DNA of 64,000 bases from Rhizobium phaseoli (GTDB lineage: Bacteria; Pseudomonadota; Alphaproteobacteria; Rhizobiales; Rhizobiaceae): contig NZ_WUFT01000004.1 in the NCBI RefSeq assembly GCF_010668805.1, forward strand, positions 124,001 to 188,000, given 5' to 3'. A program made the translations under genes and the position numbers. Below are positions 50,096 to 58,695 of the stretch, piece after piece; the stretch's first letter is position 1, and each line of letters starts with the position of its first letter. A model generated the notes under the pieces. It saw nothing but the letters and a program-made list of their open reading frames with translations, ran no database searches and was not told the origin of the DNA.

Positions 50096-51148
50096 ATGTT
50101 CTTTGCTTCCGATAATTGGGCCGGCGCCCATCGATCCATTGCCGAACGTCTGCTGGCGGAATCGACCGGTTTTGCCGCCGCCTACGGCGCCGGCGATCTC
50201 GACAAGAAGATCGAGGCTCGCTTTTCCGAGATCTTCGAGCGCGACGTTTCGGTCTTCTTCGTCGCCACCGGCACGGCCGCCAACTCGCTGTCACTGGCAA
50301 GCGTGCAGCGCCCCGGCGGCATCACCTTCTGCCATTCGCAGGCGCATGTGATCGAGGATGAATGCGGGGCTCCGGAATTTTTCTCCGGCTCCGCCCGCCT
50401 CGTTGCCGTCGACGGCGAAGCCGGCAAGATCGACCCGGCAAAGCTCGTCGCCAAAATCGCAGGCTTTCCGGAGGATGCCGTCCGTCAAGGCCGCGCCAGC
50501 GCGGTGACCATCACCCAGGCGACCGAGATCGGCACCGTCTATTCCCTTCCCGAGATCGGAGAGATCGCCGCCATAGCAAGGAAACGCAACCTGCCGCTCC
50601 ACATGGACGGCGCCCGCTTTGCCAACGCGCTGGTCGCCCTCGGCACGACGCCGGCCGAAATGACCTGGAAACGCGGCGTCGACATGCTGTCCTTCGGCGG
50701 CACCAAGAACGGCTGCTGGTGCGCTGAGGCGATCGTCTTCTTCAATCGGGATCAAGCCCGGGAAATGCCGTTCATCCGTAAGCGCGCCGCCCAGCTCTTC
50801 TCCAAGTCGCGTTTCATCGCCGCTCAGTTCGATGCCTACTTCGAAAATGGCCTCTGGCTCGATCTCGCTCGCCACTCGAACAGCATGGCCGATCGACTGC
50901 GCGCCGGCATAGCCATAAGCAACGCCGCGCGCCTCGCCTGGCCGACCGCCTCCAACGAAGTCTTTGCCGTCGTCAGCAAGCATGCGGCAAAAACCGCCGA
51001 GGAAAAGGGGGCGAAATTCTACGAATGGCCGACCCCCACCGCAACGCCCGAACTCGTTTCCGACAGTGAAACTCTGATCCGCCTGGTCACCAGCTTCGCG
51101 ACGACGGAAGCCGACGTGGACGGTTTCCTCAAGTGCCTGGCCGCCTGA
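50096..51148 (+). CDS. ltaE: Low-specificity L-threonine aldolase
   Basis: 350 residues from ATG 50096 (MFFASDNWAGAHRSIAERLL). Fold-type I PLP enzyme: the PLP Lys is in MLSFGGTKNGCWCAEAIVFF, with Asp of PLHMDGARFANALV upstream. It splits L-threonine or L-allo-threonine to glycine and acetaldehyde. Slightly shorter N-terminus than the E. coli enzyme. Divergent from gltB across an AT-rich regulatory interval. Confidence 0.92.
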   Translation: MFFASDNWAGAHRSIAERLLAESTGFAAAYGAGDLDKKIEARFSEIFERDVSVFFVATGTAANSLSLASVQRPGGITFCHSQAHVIEDECGAPEFFSGSARLVAVDGEAGKIDPAKLVAKIAGFPEDAVRQGRASAVTITQATEIGTVYSLPEIGEIAAIARKRNLPLHMDGARFANALVALGTTPAEMTWKRGVDMLSFGGTKNGCWCAEAIVFFNRDQAREMPFIRKRAAQLFSKSRFIAAQFDAYFENGLWLDLARHSNSMADRLRAGIAISNAARLAWPTASNEVFAVVSKHAAKTAEEKGAKFYEWPTPTATPELVSDSETLIRLVTSFATTEADVDGFLKCLAA

Positions 51149-51199
51149 TCGCCCGCCGGAAAGGCTTGCCTGTCCAGCGGGCCTTTCCAGGGCAGTGAC

Positions 51200-52054
51200 T
51201 CACACCGACCTCAGCCCCCTCACCTTTTGCAGAATATCGTCCGACAGCGCCGAGACCAGTGCCTGATCCGCCCCTTTGCGCGGCACCAGCACGAATTCCA
51301 CATCCTCCAGCACTGGAAGTTTACCCGCGGCGATCTCCTTCAGGCCCGAAGGCGCCATGCTGCGCGGCTGCACCAGCACGCCCATCCCGGCCCGCGCCGC
51401 CGCCGTCAATCCGCTGAGGCTCCCGCAGGTGCAAACGATCCGCCACGCGACGCCGTTTCGTGCCAGCGCCTCCAGCGCGATTACCCGTGTGACGCTCGGC
51501 GGCGGAAAGGCGATCAGCGGCAAAGGGCCGGAGGCCAGCACTCGCTCCGGATCACGCGCCAGCCAGACAAGCGGCTCGCGATAGACCAGCTTTCCGCGGT
51601 CATCGCCGAGCCGGCGCTTGGCGAGCACCAGATCGATCTCGCCATTGTCTTGCATCTCGTAGAGGACGCCTGAGAGTGCGACCGTCAGTTCCAGGTCGAC
51701 GGACGGATGCGAACGAACGAAATCCTCAAGCACCGCCGGCAACTGGCTGGTGACGAAATCCTCCGACACTCCGAGCCGCAGGCTGCCACGCAAACTGTTG
51801 TTCTGAAACAGCGACTGCACCTGCCCCTCGATCGAAAGCAGCGCGCGCGCATGCGACAGTAGCGCTTCACCGTCGCCGGTCAGCATCACCTTATGGGTGT
51901 CACGGACGAGCAGCTTGCGCCCCAGCGCCGCCTCGAGCCGCTGGATATGCTGGCTGACCGTCGACTGGCCGAGCCCCAACCTGTCTGCAGCAAGCGTGAA
52001 ACTGCCCATCTGTTCGACGGCGACGAAACTGCGCAATTGCGAAAGGTCGAGCAT
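51200..52054 (-). CDS. LysR-family regulator, divergent from SBF transporter
   Basis: 284 residues. HTH in MGSFTLAADRLGLGQSTVSQ, then the substrate-binding domain; effector unknown. Start codons of this gene (52054) and the transporter (52103) are only 48 nt apart, so the regulator almost certainly controls the transporter and itself through the site at 52072. Confidence 0.92.
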   Translation of the reverse strand: MLDLSQLRSFVAVEQMGSFTLAADRLGLGQSTVSQHIQRLEAALGRKLLVRDTHKVMLTGDGEALLSHARALLSIEGQVQSLFQNNSLRGSLRLGVSEDFVTSQLPAVLEDFVRSHPSVDLELTVALSGVLYEMQDNGEIDLVLAKRRLGDDRGKLVYREPLVWLARDPERVLASGPLPLIAFPPPSVTRVIALEALARNGVAWRIVCTCGSLSGLTAAARAGMGVLVQPRSMAPSGLKEIAAGKLPVLEDVEFVLVPRKGADQALVSALSDDILQKVRGLRSV

Positions 52055-52071
52055 TGAAATCCAGTTTCTCG

Positions 52072-52082
52072 ATAACTGTTAT
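52072..52082. promoter_or_regulatory. Candidate LysR box
   Basis: ATAAC-T-GTTAT, a perfect inverted repeat within the 48-nt space between the two divergent starts. Confidence 0.5.
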
Positions 52083-52102
52083 TCCTTGCATCCTGGATCA
52101 CA

Positions 52103-53152
52103 ATGGGCGAGAAAACAATGAATGTTTTGTCACGCCGCGAGATCGCCATGCGCCGCTTTCTGCCCGATACGTTCACCATCCTGCTGGTCTGCACCGTCAT
52201 CCTCGCCTCGCTGTTTCCGGCGCGCGGCACATTCGCGGGTTATTTCGGCATCGCCACCGATCTTGCTATCGCGCTGCTGTTCTTACTGCACGGCGCCCGC
52301 CTCTCGCGCGATATCGTCATTGCCGGGCTGCTGCATTGGCGCCTGCACCTCGTCATTCTGCTGACCACCTTCGGCATCTTCCCCTTGCTGGGCCTGGCGC
52401 TCGGATTGATCCCCGACACCATCCTGCCGCAGCCGCTATATCTCGGCATTCTCTTCCTCTGCGTGCTGCCGTCGACCGTACAGTCGTCGATCGCCTTCAC
52501 CTCGATGGCCGGTGGCAATGTGCCAGCCGCCATCTGCTCGGCCTCGGCATCCAACATCTTCGGCATGTTCCTGACACCGCTGCTCGTCGGCCTGCTGTTT
52601 TCCGTCGGCGGCCACGGCAGCTTCTCCTTCGACGCCTTGCAGCAGATCCTGCTGCAACTGCTTGCCCCCTTCATCGTCGGCCAGATCCTGCAGCCCTGGA
52701 TCGGCGACTGGATCCGCGCCAAGAAAAAGATCCTGATGCCGGTCGATCGCGGCTCGATCCTGATGGTCGTCTATCTCGCCTTCAGCACGGCTGTCGTCGA
52801 GGGGCTGTGGCACACCTTCTCGATCGCCGACATTGCCGTCGTCATCGTTGCCGATATGGTTCTGCTGGCAATTGTCCTTGTTTTGACGATGTTCGGCAGC
52901 CGCGGCCTGGGCTTCAACAAACCCGACCAGATTACCATCACTTTTTGCGGCTCGAAGAAGAGCCTCGCAAGCGGCGTGCCGATGGCCAACGTCATCTTCG
53001 CCGGCCAGTCGATCGGTGCGATCGTATTGCCGCTGATGCTGTTCCACCAAATCCAGTTGATGGTCTGCGCCGTCATCGCTCAGAAATACGCGGCCGCCGC
53101 GGCCCGCCGGGCGACGGATAAAGAAATAGACGAAGCTGCAAGCCCGGCGTAA
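52103..53152 (+). CDS. SBF-like (bile acid:sodium symporter-type, YfeH-like) transporter
   Basis: Up to 349 residues; ATGs at 52103, 52118 and 52148 compete, and the first two have modest ribosome sites. About ten hydrophobic segments, with the SBF family blocks VLPSTVQSSIAFTSMAGGN and ASASNIFGMFLTPLLVG and a C-terminal ITFCGSKKSLASGVPMANVI. Members carry bile acids, pantoate, arsenite or other anions; the substrate is unknown. Regulated, by position, by the divergent LysR gene. Confidence 0.88.
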   Translation: MGEKTMNVLSRREIAMRRFLPDTFTILLVCTVILASLFPARGTFAGYFGIATDLAIALLFLLHGARLSRDIVIAGLLHWRLHLVILLTTFGIFPLLGLALGLIPDTILPQPLYLGILFLCVLPSTVQSSIAFTSMAGGNVPAAICSASASNIFGMFLTPLLVGLLFSVGGHGSFSFDALQQILLQLLAPFIVGQILQPWIGDWIRAKKKILMPVDRGSILMVVYLAFSTAVVEGLWHTFSIADIAVVIVADMVLLAIVLVLTMFGSRGLGFNKPDQITITFCGSKKSLASGVPMANVIFAGQSIGAIVLPLMLFHQIQLMVCAVIAQKYAAAAARRATDKEIDEAASPA

Positions 53153-53171
53153 CCGGAATGCCATAATAAAA

Positions 53172-53203
53172 ACGGCGCCCCGATGGGAGCGCCGTCTCTT
53201 TTA
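53172..53203. terminator. Bidirectional terminator between transporter and hsp20
   Basis: ACGGCGC and inner CCC (53172-53181) pair with GGG and GCGCCGT (53185-53195), followed by CTCTTTT on the plus strand and preceded by AAAAA (T-run on the minus strand). Confidence 0.82.
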
Positions 53204-53219
53204 CCCGAAAGGGGAACGA

Positions 53220-53690
53220 TCAGCCGTTGATGATCTGCGCTTCGATGGCCTTCGGAGCCTCGACCGGTTCTGCGGCAATCGCAATCTTGCGCGGCTTCAT
53301 GGCCTCGGGAATGTTGCGCAGAAGGTCGATGTGCAGCAGGCCGTTCTTCAGCGATGCGGCAGTCACCTCGACATGGTCGGCAAGCTGGAAGCGCCGCTCG
53401 AAGGCGCGCTTGGCAATGCCGCGGTAAAGGAATTCGCCGCTTTCGGCGGGTTCCTCGGCCTTTTCACCCTTCACCGACAGCACATGGGCGTGAGCTTCGA
53501 TCGAAAGTTCGGTCTCGTCGAAACCGGCAACTGCCATGGTGATGCGATAGGTGTTTTCACCGGTGCGCTCGATATTGTAGGGCGGATAGGTCTGGGCCTG
53601 CTCCGGCTGGGCAAGGCTGTCGAGCATGGTGAAAAGCCGGTCGAAACCGACGGTCGAGCGATAAAGGGGAGAGAAGTCTACGTGACGCAT
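53220..53690 (-). CDS. Hsp20-family small heat-shock protein
   Basis: 156 residues. Alpha-crystallin domain about 30-130: PPYNIERTGENTYRITMAVA, LSIEAHAHVLSVKGEK, then GIAKRAFERRFQLADHVEV and ASLKNGLLHIDLLRNIPEA. A holdase that prevents aggregation in the cytoplasm. Preceded by a sigma-32-like promoter and a ROSE-like leader, so heat induction at both transcription and translation is likely. AGGAGG lies about 5 nt before the ATG. Confidence 0.93.
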   Translation of the reverse strand: MRHVDFSPLYRSTVGFDRLFTMLDSLAQPEQAQTYPPYNIERTGENTYRITMAVAGFDETELSIEAHAHVLSVKGEKAEEPAESGEFLYRGIAKRAFERRFQLADHVEVTAASLKNGLLHIDLLRNIPEAMKPRKIAIAAEPVEAPKAIEAQIING

Positions 53691-53788
53691 GATGTCCTCC
53701 TGTGGAAGCGACGTGTTGCGATGAAAGCCCCTGAAACCCCATCATTGGCGGCCTCGGGACGGTTGCGCGGGCCCTCTTCGGCACCCGC
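53691..53788 (-). promoter_or_regulatory. ROSE-type RNA thermometer in the hsp20 5' leader
   Basis: Minus strand: TCGCT (53711-53707) pairs with AGGA (53701-53698) across the loop TCCAC, the U(U/C)GCU-versus-Shine-Dalgarno pairing that marks ROSE elements, with one bulged G. The paired AGGA belongs to the AGGAGG used by hsp20. The leader is about 100 nt, the usual ROSE size. Confidence 0.65.
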
Positions 53789-53795
53789 AGAGAGG

Positions 53796-53824
53796 AGATG
53801 GTGATGGGATTTGACGAGTTCAAG
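53796..53824 (-). promoter_or_regulatory. Sigma-32-like heat-shock promoter for hsp20
   Basis: Minus strand CTTGAA (53824-53819), 17-nt spacer, CCATCT (53801-53796); a start near 53789 gives a leader of about 100 nt. Matches the rhizobial RpoH pattern in the -35 and roughly in the -10. Confidence 0.55.
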
Positions 53825-54111
53825 ACCCTTTCGGAATCGCCTCGATCGGCCCGTGAACCCCGCATGAACGGTCGGTTCGGAGCGCATTCACACGCGAGAG
53901 ACTAGAGATCGCAACGTCGGGTGAATCTGGTCCCGGCGGCTGAAGTGCATCGTCCCTTCTTCTTCAGCCTCAAACTCGGCCGGCTGTGGGCACCTCATGC
54001 TCCTGCCGGCCCTTTTAGAGCCGCGGCTTGGCGGCCCCAACGCTTTCCAAGCCGGATGCCATGCGTTATCCCTGAACACGAAGCAGTCAGCAGCGGCGCA
54101 TTGGCAAAGTC

Positions 54112-55086
54112 ATGGATCAGGTTCTCTATTCGACGCCCGACAATCCCGCCCCGGAAAACCGCACGGAGGGGTTCTTCGAAACCCATGACGGCCACCGGCT
54201 GCGTTATGCCGTCTTCCGCGCCAGTGCCCAGGTCGCCAAGGGCACGGTCGTCATCCTGCATGGCCGCAACGAATATATCGAAAAATATTTCGAGACGATC
54301 CGCGACCTGACGGCCAAAGGCCTCTGGGTCGCTACCTTCGACATGCGCGGCCAAGGCGGTTCGCCGCGGCTGCTGAAGCGCCGCAATCACGGCCACATCC
54401 GCCGCTTCGTCGATTACGAGCGTGATCTGGACACCTTCCTCGAAAAGGTGGTGCTGCCGGATACCCGTCTGCCCTTTTACCTGCTCGCCCATTCCACCGG
54501 CGGGCTGATCGCGCTCTCGGCCGCCCCCTATCTCACCACCCGTATCGATCGCATGGTGCTGTCGGCTCCCTTCATCGGCCTGACCGGCCAGTCGGCCTCG
54601 CCCCGCGTCATCCGAACGCTTGCCGGCACGCTGACCGCAATCGGTCTTGGTTCCCTGCCGCTGACGTCGAAACTGAAGGAACCGGATTTCCGCGACAATC
54701 CGTTGACCTCGGACGAACATCGTTTCGAGCGCAATGTCGCGATGATGAAAGCCCATCCGGAGCTGACGCTCGGGCCGCCGACGGCCCGCTGGCTGACCGA
54801 GGCTTTTCGCACCATGGACCGGGTGACCTCACCCTACCATCTCTTTTCGATCACCATCCCGACCATCGTCATCGCCCCGACGCGTGACGGCGTCGTGCCC
54901 TACACGGCGCAGGAGCGGCTCTCGCGGTATTTCCGCGCCGGTCAGCTGGTGCCGATCAACGGCGCCCGCCACGAGATCTTCCAGGAACGCGATACCTACC
55001 GCGCCGCCGCCCTTGCCGCCTTCCACGCCTTCATTCCCGGCAGCGATGCCGAAGAAAACCAGGACGTCGCCGCCCTCGGCACGTGA
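54112..55086 (+). CDS. Alpha/beta hydrolase, lysophospholipase-like
   Basis: 324 residues. Serine-aminopeptidase/monoglyceride-lipase type: GTVVILHGRNEYIEKYFETI, VATFDMRGQGGSPR, FYLLAHSTGGLIALSAAP (nucleophile elbow HSTGG), IVIAPTRDGVVPY and GARHEIFQER (His). Acts on lysophospholipids or monoacyl esters in similar proteins. It lies immediately upstream of, and convergent with, hisN (22 nt between stops). Confidence 0.9.
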   Translation: MDQVLYSTPDNPAPENRTEGFFETHDGHRLRYAVFRASAQVAKGTVVILHGRNEYIEKYFETIRDLTAKGLWVATFDMRGQGGSPRLLKRRNHGHIRRFVDYERDLDTFLEKVVLPDTRLPFYLLAHSTGGLIALSAAPYLTTRIDRMVLSAPFIGLTGQSASPRVIRTLAGTLTAIGLGSLPLTSKLKEPDFRDNPLTSDEHRFERNVAMMKAHPELTLGPPTARWLTEAFRTMDRVTSPYHLFSITIPTIVIAPTRDGVVPYTAQERLSRYFRAGQLVPINGARHEIFQERDTYRAAALAAFHAFIPGSDAEENQDVAALGT

Positions 55087-55107
55087 CAGGATTCTACAAC
55101 CGGGGGA

Positions 55108-55881
55108 TCAACGCTGCAGGACAGCGATCGCCTGCTCGTAGACCGCCCGGCTGCCGGCGGCGATGATCGAGCCGCCGTTCTCAGGCCGGCCGCCGTCCCA
55201 GGTGGTGATGATGCCGCCCGCCTCCTCGATGACGGGAATGATGCCGCCGACGTCATAGGGTTTCAGGCTGTTTTCGATGACGAGATCGATATGGCCGGCG
55301 GCAAGCAGCGCATAGGCGTAGCAGTCGCAGCCGTAGCGGAAGAGCCGGACCTGGCTCTCGATCTCGCGGTATTTCTCCATCTCGTCGCCGGCGAAGAGAT
55401 GAGGGGAGGTGGTGAATAGGATGGCGTTCGAAAGCTTGTCGCACTGCCGCGTCGCCAGCCGCCGTTCGCCCTCCGGCCCGGTATAGAGCGAGCCGTTCTG
55501 GTCGGCGAAATAACGTTCGCCGGTAAAGGGCTGTTCGATCATCCCCATGATCGCCCGGCCGTCTTTCTGCAGGCCGATCAGCGTTCCCCATACCGGCACG
55601 CCTGAAATGAACGCACGCGTGCCGTCGATCGGATCGATCACCCAGACATATTCCCGGTCCAGCCCGACATTGCCGTGTTCCTCGCCGAGAATGCCGTGGC
55701 CGGGGAAATTCTCCTCGATCAGCGCCCGGATGGCGAGTTCGGCCGCCCGGTCGCCCTCTGTTACCGGATCGAAACCGGAGGAAAGCTTGTTCGTGACATC
55801 GAGGCCGGAGCGGAAGCGCGGCAGCGTCTCGGCTCGGGCGGCTTCCGCAAGGCGGTTGAAGAACGAACGGTCAGGAAGCAT
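55108..55881 (-). CDS. hisN: Histidinol-phosphatase (inositol monophosphatase fold)
   Basis: 257 residues from ATG 55881 (MLPDRSFFNRLAEAARAETL). IMPase-fold motifs: DPVTEGDRAAELAIRALIEE, ILGEEHGNVG (metal Glu), VWVIDPIDGTRAFISGVPVW (DPIDGT), and WDGGRPENGGSIIAAGS. The HisN-type sequence GTRAFISGVPVWGTLI distinguishes it from SuhB-type enzymes. Dephosphorylates histidinol phosphate. Confidence 0.92.
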   Translation of the reverse strand: MLPDRSFFNRLAEAARAETLPRFRSGLDVTNKLSSGFDPVTEGDRAAELAIRALIEENFPGHGILGEEHGNVGLDREYVWVIDPIDGTRAFISGVPVWGTLIGLQKDGRAIMGMIEQPFTGERYFADQNGSLYTGPEGERRLATRQCDKLSNAILFTTSPHLFAGDEMEKYREIESQVRLFRYGCDCYAYALLAAGHIDLVIENSLKPYDVGGIIPVIEEAGGIITTWDGGRPENGGSIIAAGSRAVYEQAIAVLQR

Positions 55882-56035
55882 GAGGGATCCGTTTGGCTGG
55901 CGGGAGTGACGCTTTTCATAACGAAAAGCAGCGGGAATGCAAACACAGCAGGCAGTTCGATAGGGTTGCGACGAACCCTCCAATCGCTTCCATTGCACGC
56001 CCACTGCCCAAAGATGTCGCAGCGCAATATATTGC

Positions 56036-56064
56036 TTGACATTTGTGCAATGCAATAGTAGCGT
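56036..56064 (+). promoter_or_regulatory. Promoter candidate for the MmgR-like sRNA
   Basis: TTGACA at 56036-56041, 17-nt spacer, then TAGCGT at 56059-56064; start expected near 56070. It has a perfect -35 and weak -10. Confidence 0.6.
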
Positions 56065-56069
56065 CCTTG

Positions 56070-56149
56070 GTACAGTCTTCTGACTGTAAATACCCTCCTT
56101 GGGTGTTTCCTCCCTAGACTTAGCCGCGCTTACAAGCGCGGTTTTTTTT
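56070..56149 (+). ncRNA. mmgR: MmgR/suhB-type (alpha-r8) trans-acting sRNA
   Basis: A terminator-ended transcript of about 80 nt: a perfect hairpin TACAGTC/GACTGTA (56071-56088) with a TTCT loop, then ACCC/GGGT, the conserved pyrimidine-rich GTTTCCTCCCTAGACT (anti-Shine-Dalgarno type), and a terminator CCGCGCT (56124-56130) / AGCGCGG (56135-56141) followed by eight T. These are the hallmarks of the rhizobial alpha-r8 RNA, first described near suhB/inositol-phosphatase genes and later as MmgR, which affects polyhydroxybutyrate and is nitrogen-responsive in S. meliloti. Here it lies between hisN and the formylglutamate amidohydrolase. Confidence 0.87.
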
Positions 56150-56194
56150 GACCGGGAAGACCAGGCCTAAAGACGTCGGTATAATCGACAGAGA

Positions 56195-57076
56195 TTATTC
56201 GGCAGCCAGCGCCCGATCGCCGGCGAATTTCTCGACATAATCCGCCATCTGCTGCATGAAACCCGTGACCGCCTCAGCCACCGCGGCGAAGTCGGCGCGC
56301 TTCTCCAGCGTCACCTCATCGACATAGATCGCCCGGTTTACTTCGATCTGCAGCGCGTGCAATCCGCGCGAAGGCCGGCCGTAATGTTCGGTGATGAAGC
56401 CGCCAGCATAAGGCTTGTTGCGGATCGCCGCAAAGCCCATTTCCTCGAGAATGGCGATGGCCGCGCGCGAAAGCTCGGCCGAAGCGCTGGTGCCATAACG
56501 ATCGCCGATGATGAAATCAGGCCGCGCGGTGCTGCCGGCGACGCGCACATTGCCGGGCATCGAGTGGCAGTCGATCAGCACGCCGAAGCCGAACTGCACA
56601 TGCGTCCTCGCGATCAGCCGGCGGAGCGCCGCATGATAGGGCTTGTAGACCGCCTCGACCCGGTCGAGCCCCTCCTGCACCGGCAGGCGCCGCGCATAGA
56701 TCTCCATGTTCTCGGCGACGATACGCGGAATGGTGCCGAGCCCGCCGGCGACCCGGAGCGAATTGACATTGGCATAGGGTGGCAGCAGCCCGTCGAACAT
56801 CCGCGGATCGAGTTCGTAGGGCTCACGATTGACGTCGAGATAGGCGCGCGGAAAGTTGGCCGCCAGCAGCGGGGCGCCGAGTGCGACGGCCGAGCCGAAC
56901 AACTCGTCGACATAGTGATCCTCGGAACGGCGGATGGCGATGCCCTCAAGCCTGGACTGCGCGATAAATTCCGGTGGATAAATACGGCCGCTATGGGGGG
57001 AGTTGTAGACGAAGGGGATGGTCTGCGACACGGGCTCATGAACCTCAAAAAGCTCGTATTCGCGTATTTCCGGCAC
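56195..57076 (-). CDS. N-formylglutamate amidohydrolase (copy 2)
   Basis: 293 residues from a GTG at 57076 with AGAGGGCC upstream. Zn-type FGase motifs: IPFVYNSPHSGRIYPPEFIA, FPRAYLDVNREPYELDPRMF, VLIDCHSMPGNV (metal His), ITEHYGRPSRGLHALQIEVN. Closer to the HutG2/formylglutamate branch than copy 1. Converts N-formylglutamate to glutamate and formate. Downstream is the MmgR-like sRNA; upstream, cpdR is divergent. Confidence 0.93.
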   Translation of the reverse strand: MPEIREYELFEVHEPVSQTIPFVYNSPHSGRIYPPEFIAQSRLEGIAIRRSEDHYVDELFGSAVALGAPLLAANFPRAYLDVNREPYELDPRMFDGLLPPYANVNSLRVAGGLGTIPRIVAENMEIYARRLPVQEGLDRVEAVYKPYHAALRRLIARTHVQFGFGVLIDCHSMPGNVRVAGSTARPDFIIGDRYGTSASAELSRAAIAILEEMGFAAIRNKPYAGGFITEHYGRPSRGLHALQIEVNRAIYVDEVTLEKRADFAAVAEAVTGFMQQMADYVEKFAGDRALAAE

Positions 57077-57264
57077 TTTCGGCCCTCTTTACCATGTCAT
57101 GAACTGACTGCTTTGCCCATGTTGCCAGTTGCCCGGCCGCAAGTCCATACTATGTAGCAGGGATGACGGTCGGGCACGGGCAATTCACCGGTTGTTTACC
57201 GGGTAAAGTCTAGTGTAAACGCTTGGCAGCCCACCGAAAACTTATTGATCAGCGGTCTGGATTG

Positions 57265-57627
57265 ATGACTCAGAAGATACTTCTCGCAGAAGACGACAAC
57301 GACATGCGCCGCTTCCTAGTGAAAGCGCTCGAAAAGGCCGGTTACAAGGTCCTTTCCTATGACAATGGCGCCAGCGCCTATGACCGGCTGCGCGAGGAAC
57401 CGTTTTCCCTGCTGTTGACCGATATCGTCATGCCCGAAATGGACGGCATCGAGCTGGCGCGCCGTGCCACCGAGCTCGACCCCGACCTGAAGGTGATGTT
57501 CATCACCGGTTTTGCGGCGGTGGCGCTGAACCCTGATTCGAAGGCGCCGAAGGATGCCAAGGTGCTTTCCAAGCCTTTCCACCTGCGCGACCTCGTCGAC
57601 GAGGTCAACAAGATGCTTGCCGCGTAA
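57265..57627 (+). CDS. cpdR: Single-domain response regulator CpdR
   Basis: 120 residues from ATG 57265 (MTQKILLAEDDNDMRRFLVK); the frame also opens at 57223. A stand-alone receiver: acid pair AEDDN, phospho-Asp in LLLTDIVMPEMDG, Thr in MFITGFAAVAL and Lys in KVLSKPFH. CpdR-type proteins, when unphosphorylated, deliver ClpXP to substrates such as CtrA and PdhS1 in the cell cycle; phosphorylation comes from CckA-ChpT. Its place beside an N-formylglutamate amidohydrolase is conserved in Rhizobiales. Confidence 0.9.
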   Translation: MTQKILLAEDDNDMRRFLVKALEKAGYKVLSYDNGASAYDRLREEPFSLLLTDIVMPEMDGIELARRATELDPDLKVMFITGFAAVALNPDSKAPKDAKVLSKPFHLRDLVDEVNKMLAA

Positions 57628-57711
57628 GGCTTGCCGGGCGGTTCGTCACAAAACTGAAAAAAGCCTATTGACGGCTCCAAAGGTTTTGTGATTTATCCGC
57701 CGCCATCGGAT

Positions 57712-57786
<75 letters not shown>

Positions 57787-57962
57787 TCCGATCCCCCTGA
57801 CATCGTTGACAGATACCCACCTGGGGATTTTTCGGTTTGCCCAGACCGGAAGCAATCCAAATCCGGCACTGTGGGCTTGCGCATGATTGGCTCGGACCAG
57901 GGCCCGGGTCGGGTTCAGTCGACGATGGGATGACCCCATGCACGTGGGAAATAGAGCGACGT

Positions 57963-58157
57963 ATGACGCAAAGGACGCGGACACGCAAAGCGATATCCAT
58001 AATCCTCGGCCTTACCCTGGCGGGGGCTGGCCTCCTCGGTTTCGGTTATCTGCAGCTCCATGTCGTCGAACCCATCAGCATCAAGTTTTGGCTGATTCCG
58101 ATCACGATATTCGCGGCTGGGGTAGCGATCCTCTGGGATGACTTCAAAAGCCCCTAA
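57963..58157 (+). CDS. Small membrane protein, unrecognised
   Basis: 64 residues from ATG 57963 (MTQRTRTRKAISIILGLTLA), with two membrane segments (IILGLTLAGAGLLGFGYL and WLIPITIFAAGVAILW) and a basic N-terminus, so N-in topology. Ends DDFKSP. Upstream frame to 57837 looks non-coding. Product not recognised. Confidence 0.65.
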   Translation: MTQRTRTRKAISIILGLTLAGAGLLGFGYLQLHVVEPISIKFWLIPITIFAAGVAILWDDFKSP

Positions 58158-58695
58158 CGCCCGTTCGACGCCCTACAGCGCCGCGCGGCTTTTCAGACGC
58201 GCAAAGGCGTTAAATCGATCCTCTTTAAGGAATTAGGCCGTAGGCGACGTCTCGTCGGTCACGGATCACCGTCAGTTAGAACCTGTGGCGCGACTTTGGC
58301 CCGCCTGGCAAACCATGGCGGTTGCCGGACTTTGGCCGGTTCGTGCAGATTGCCGTCTTGGTGCGCTCGCATATGAGGACGTGCTCACACGATCATCAAT
58401 TGCACACGGCCGGCTCAAGGTTCAGCCCCTCGTTGCTCAAGTATCCGGCAGCCCAATTTTGTGACGGAGAGATGACAGGTTTGTGACAAAATACGTGCTA
58501 TTTCAGCAACATAGCTAACATGGCCTACTGTCATGATCGACAATCTCGTTGCAGCGCAGCATGGCCTATGTAATTTCCGCGGCGAGGCAGGCGCCAAGCT
58601 AAAGGGTGCCGCTTCGGTCACACGGGATGAAGATACGTAGGGACTGCCGATGGCAACGGTCTTCATCCTCTTGCATCTGAACTGGAGGTTATTCC
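58158..58695. other. 538-bp intergenic region upstream of the porin, no gene found
   Basis: No open reading frame I can support. The last 260 nt hold the ropA promoter and leader, including repeated TTGTGAC (58459-58490) around the expected promoter area, and CTGGAGG just before ATG 58696. Long porin leaders are common targets for sRNAs. Confidence 0.6.
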
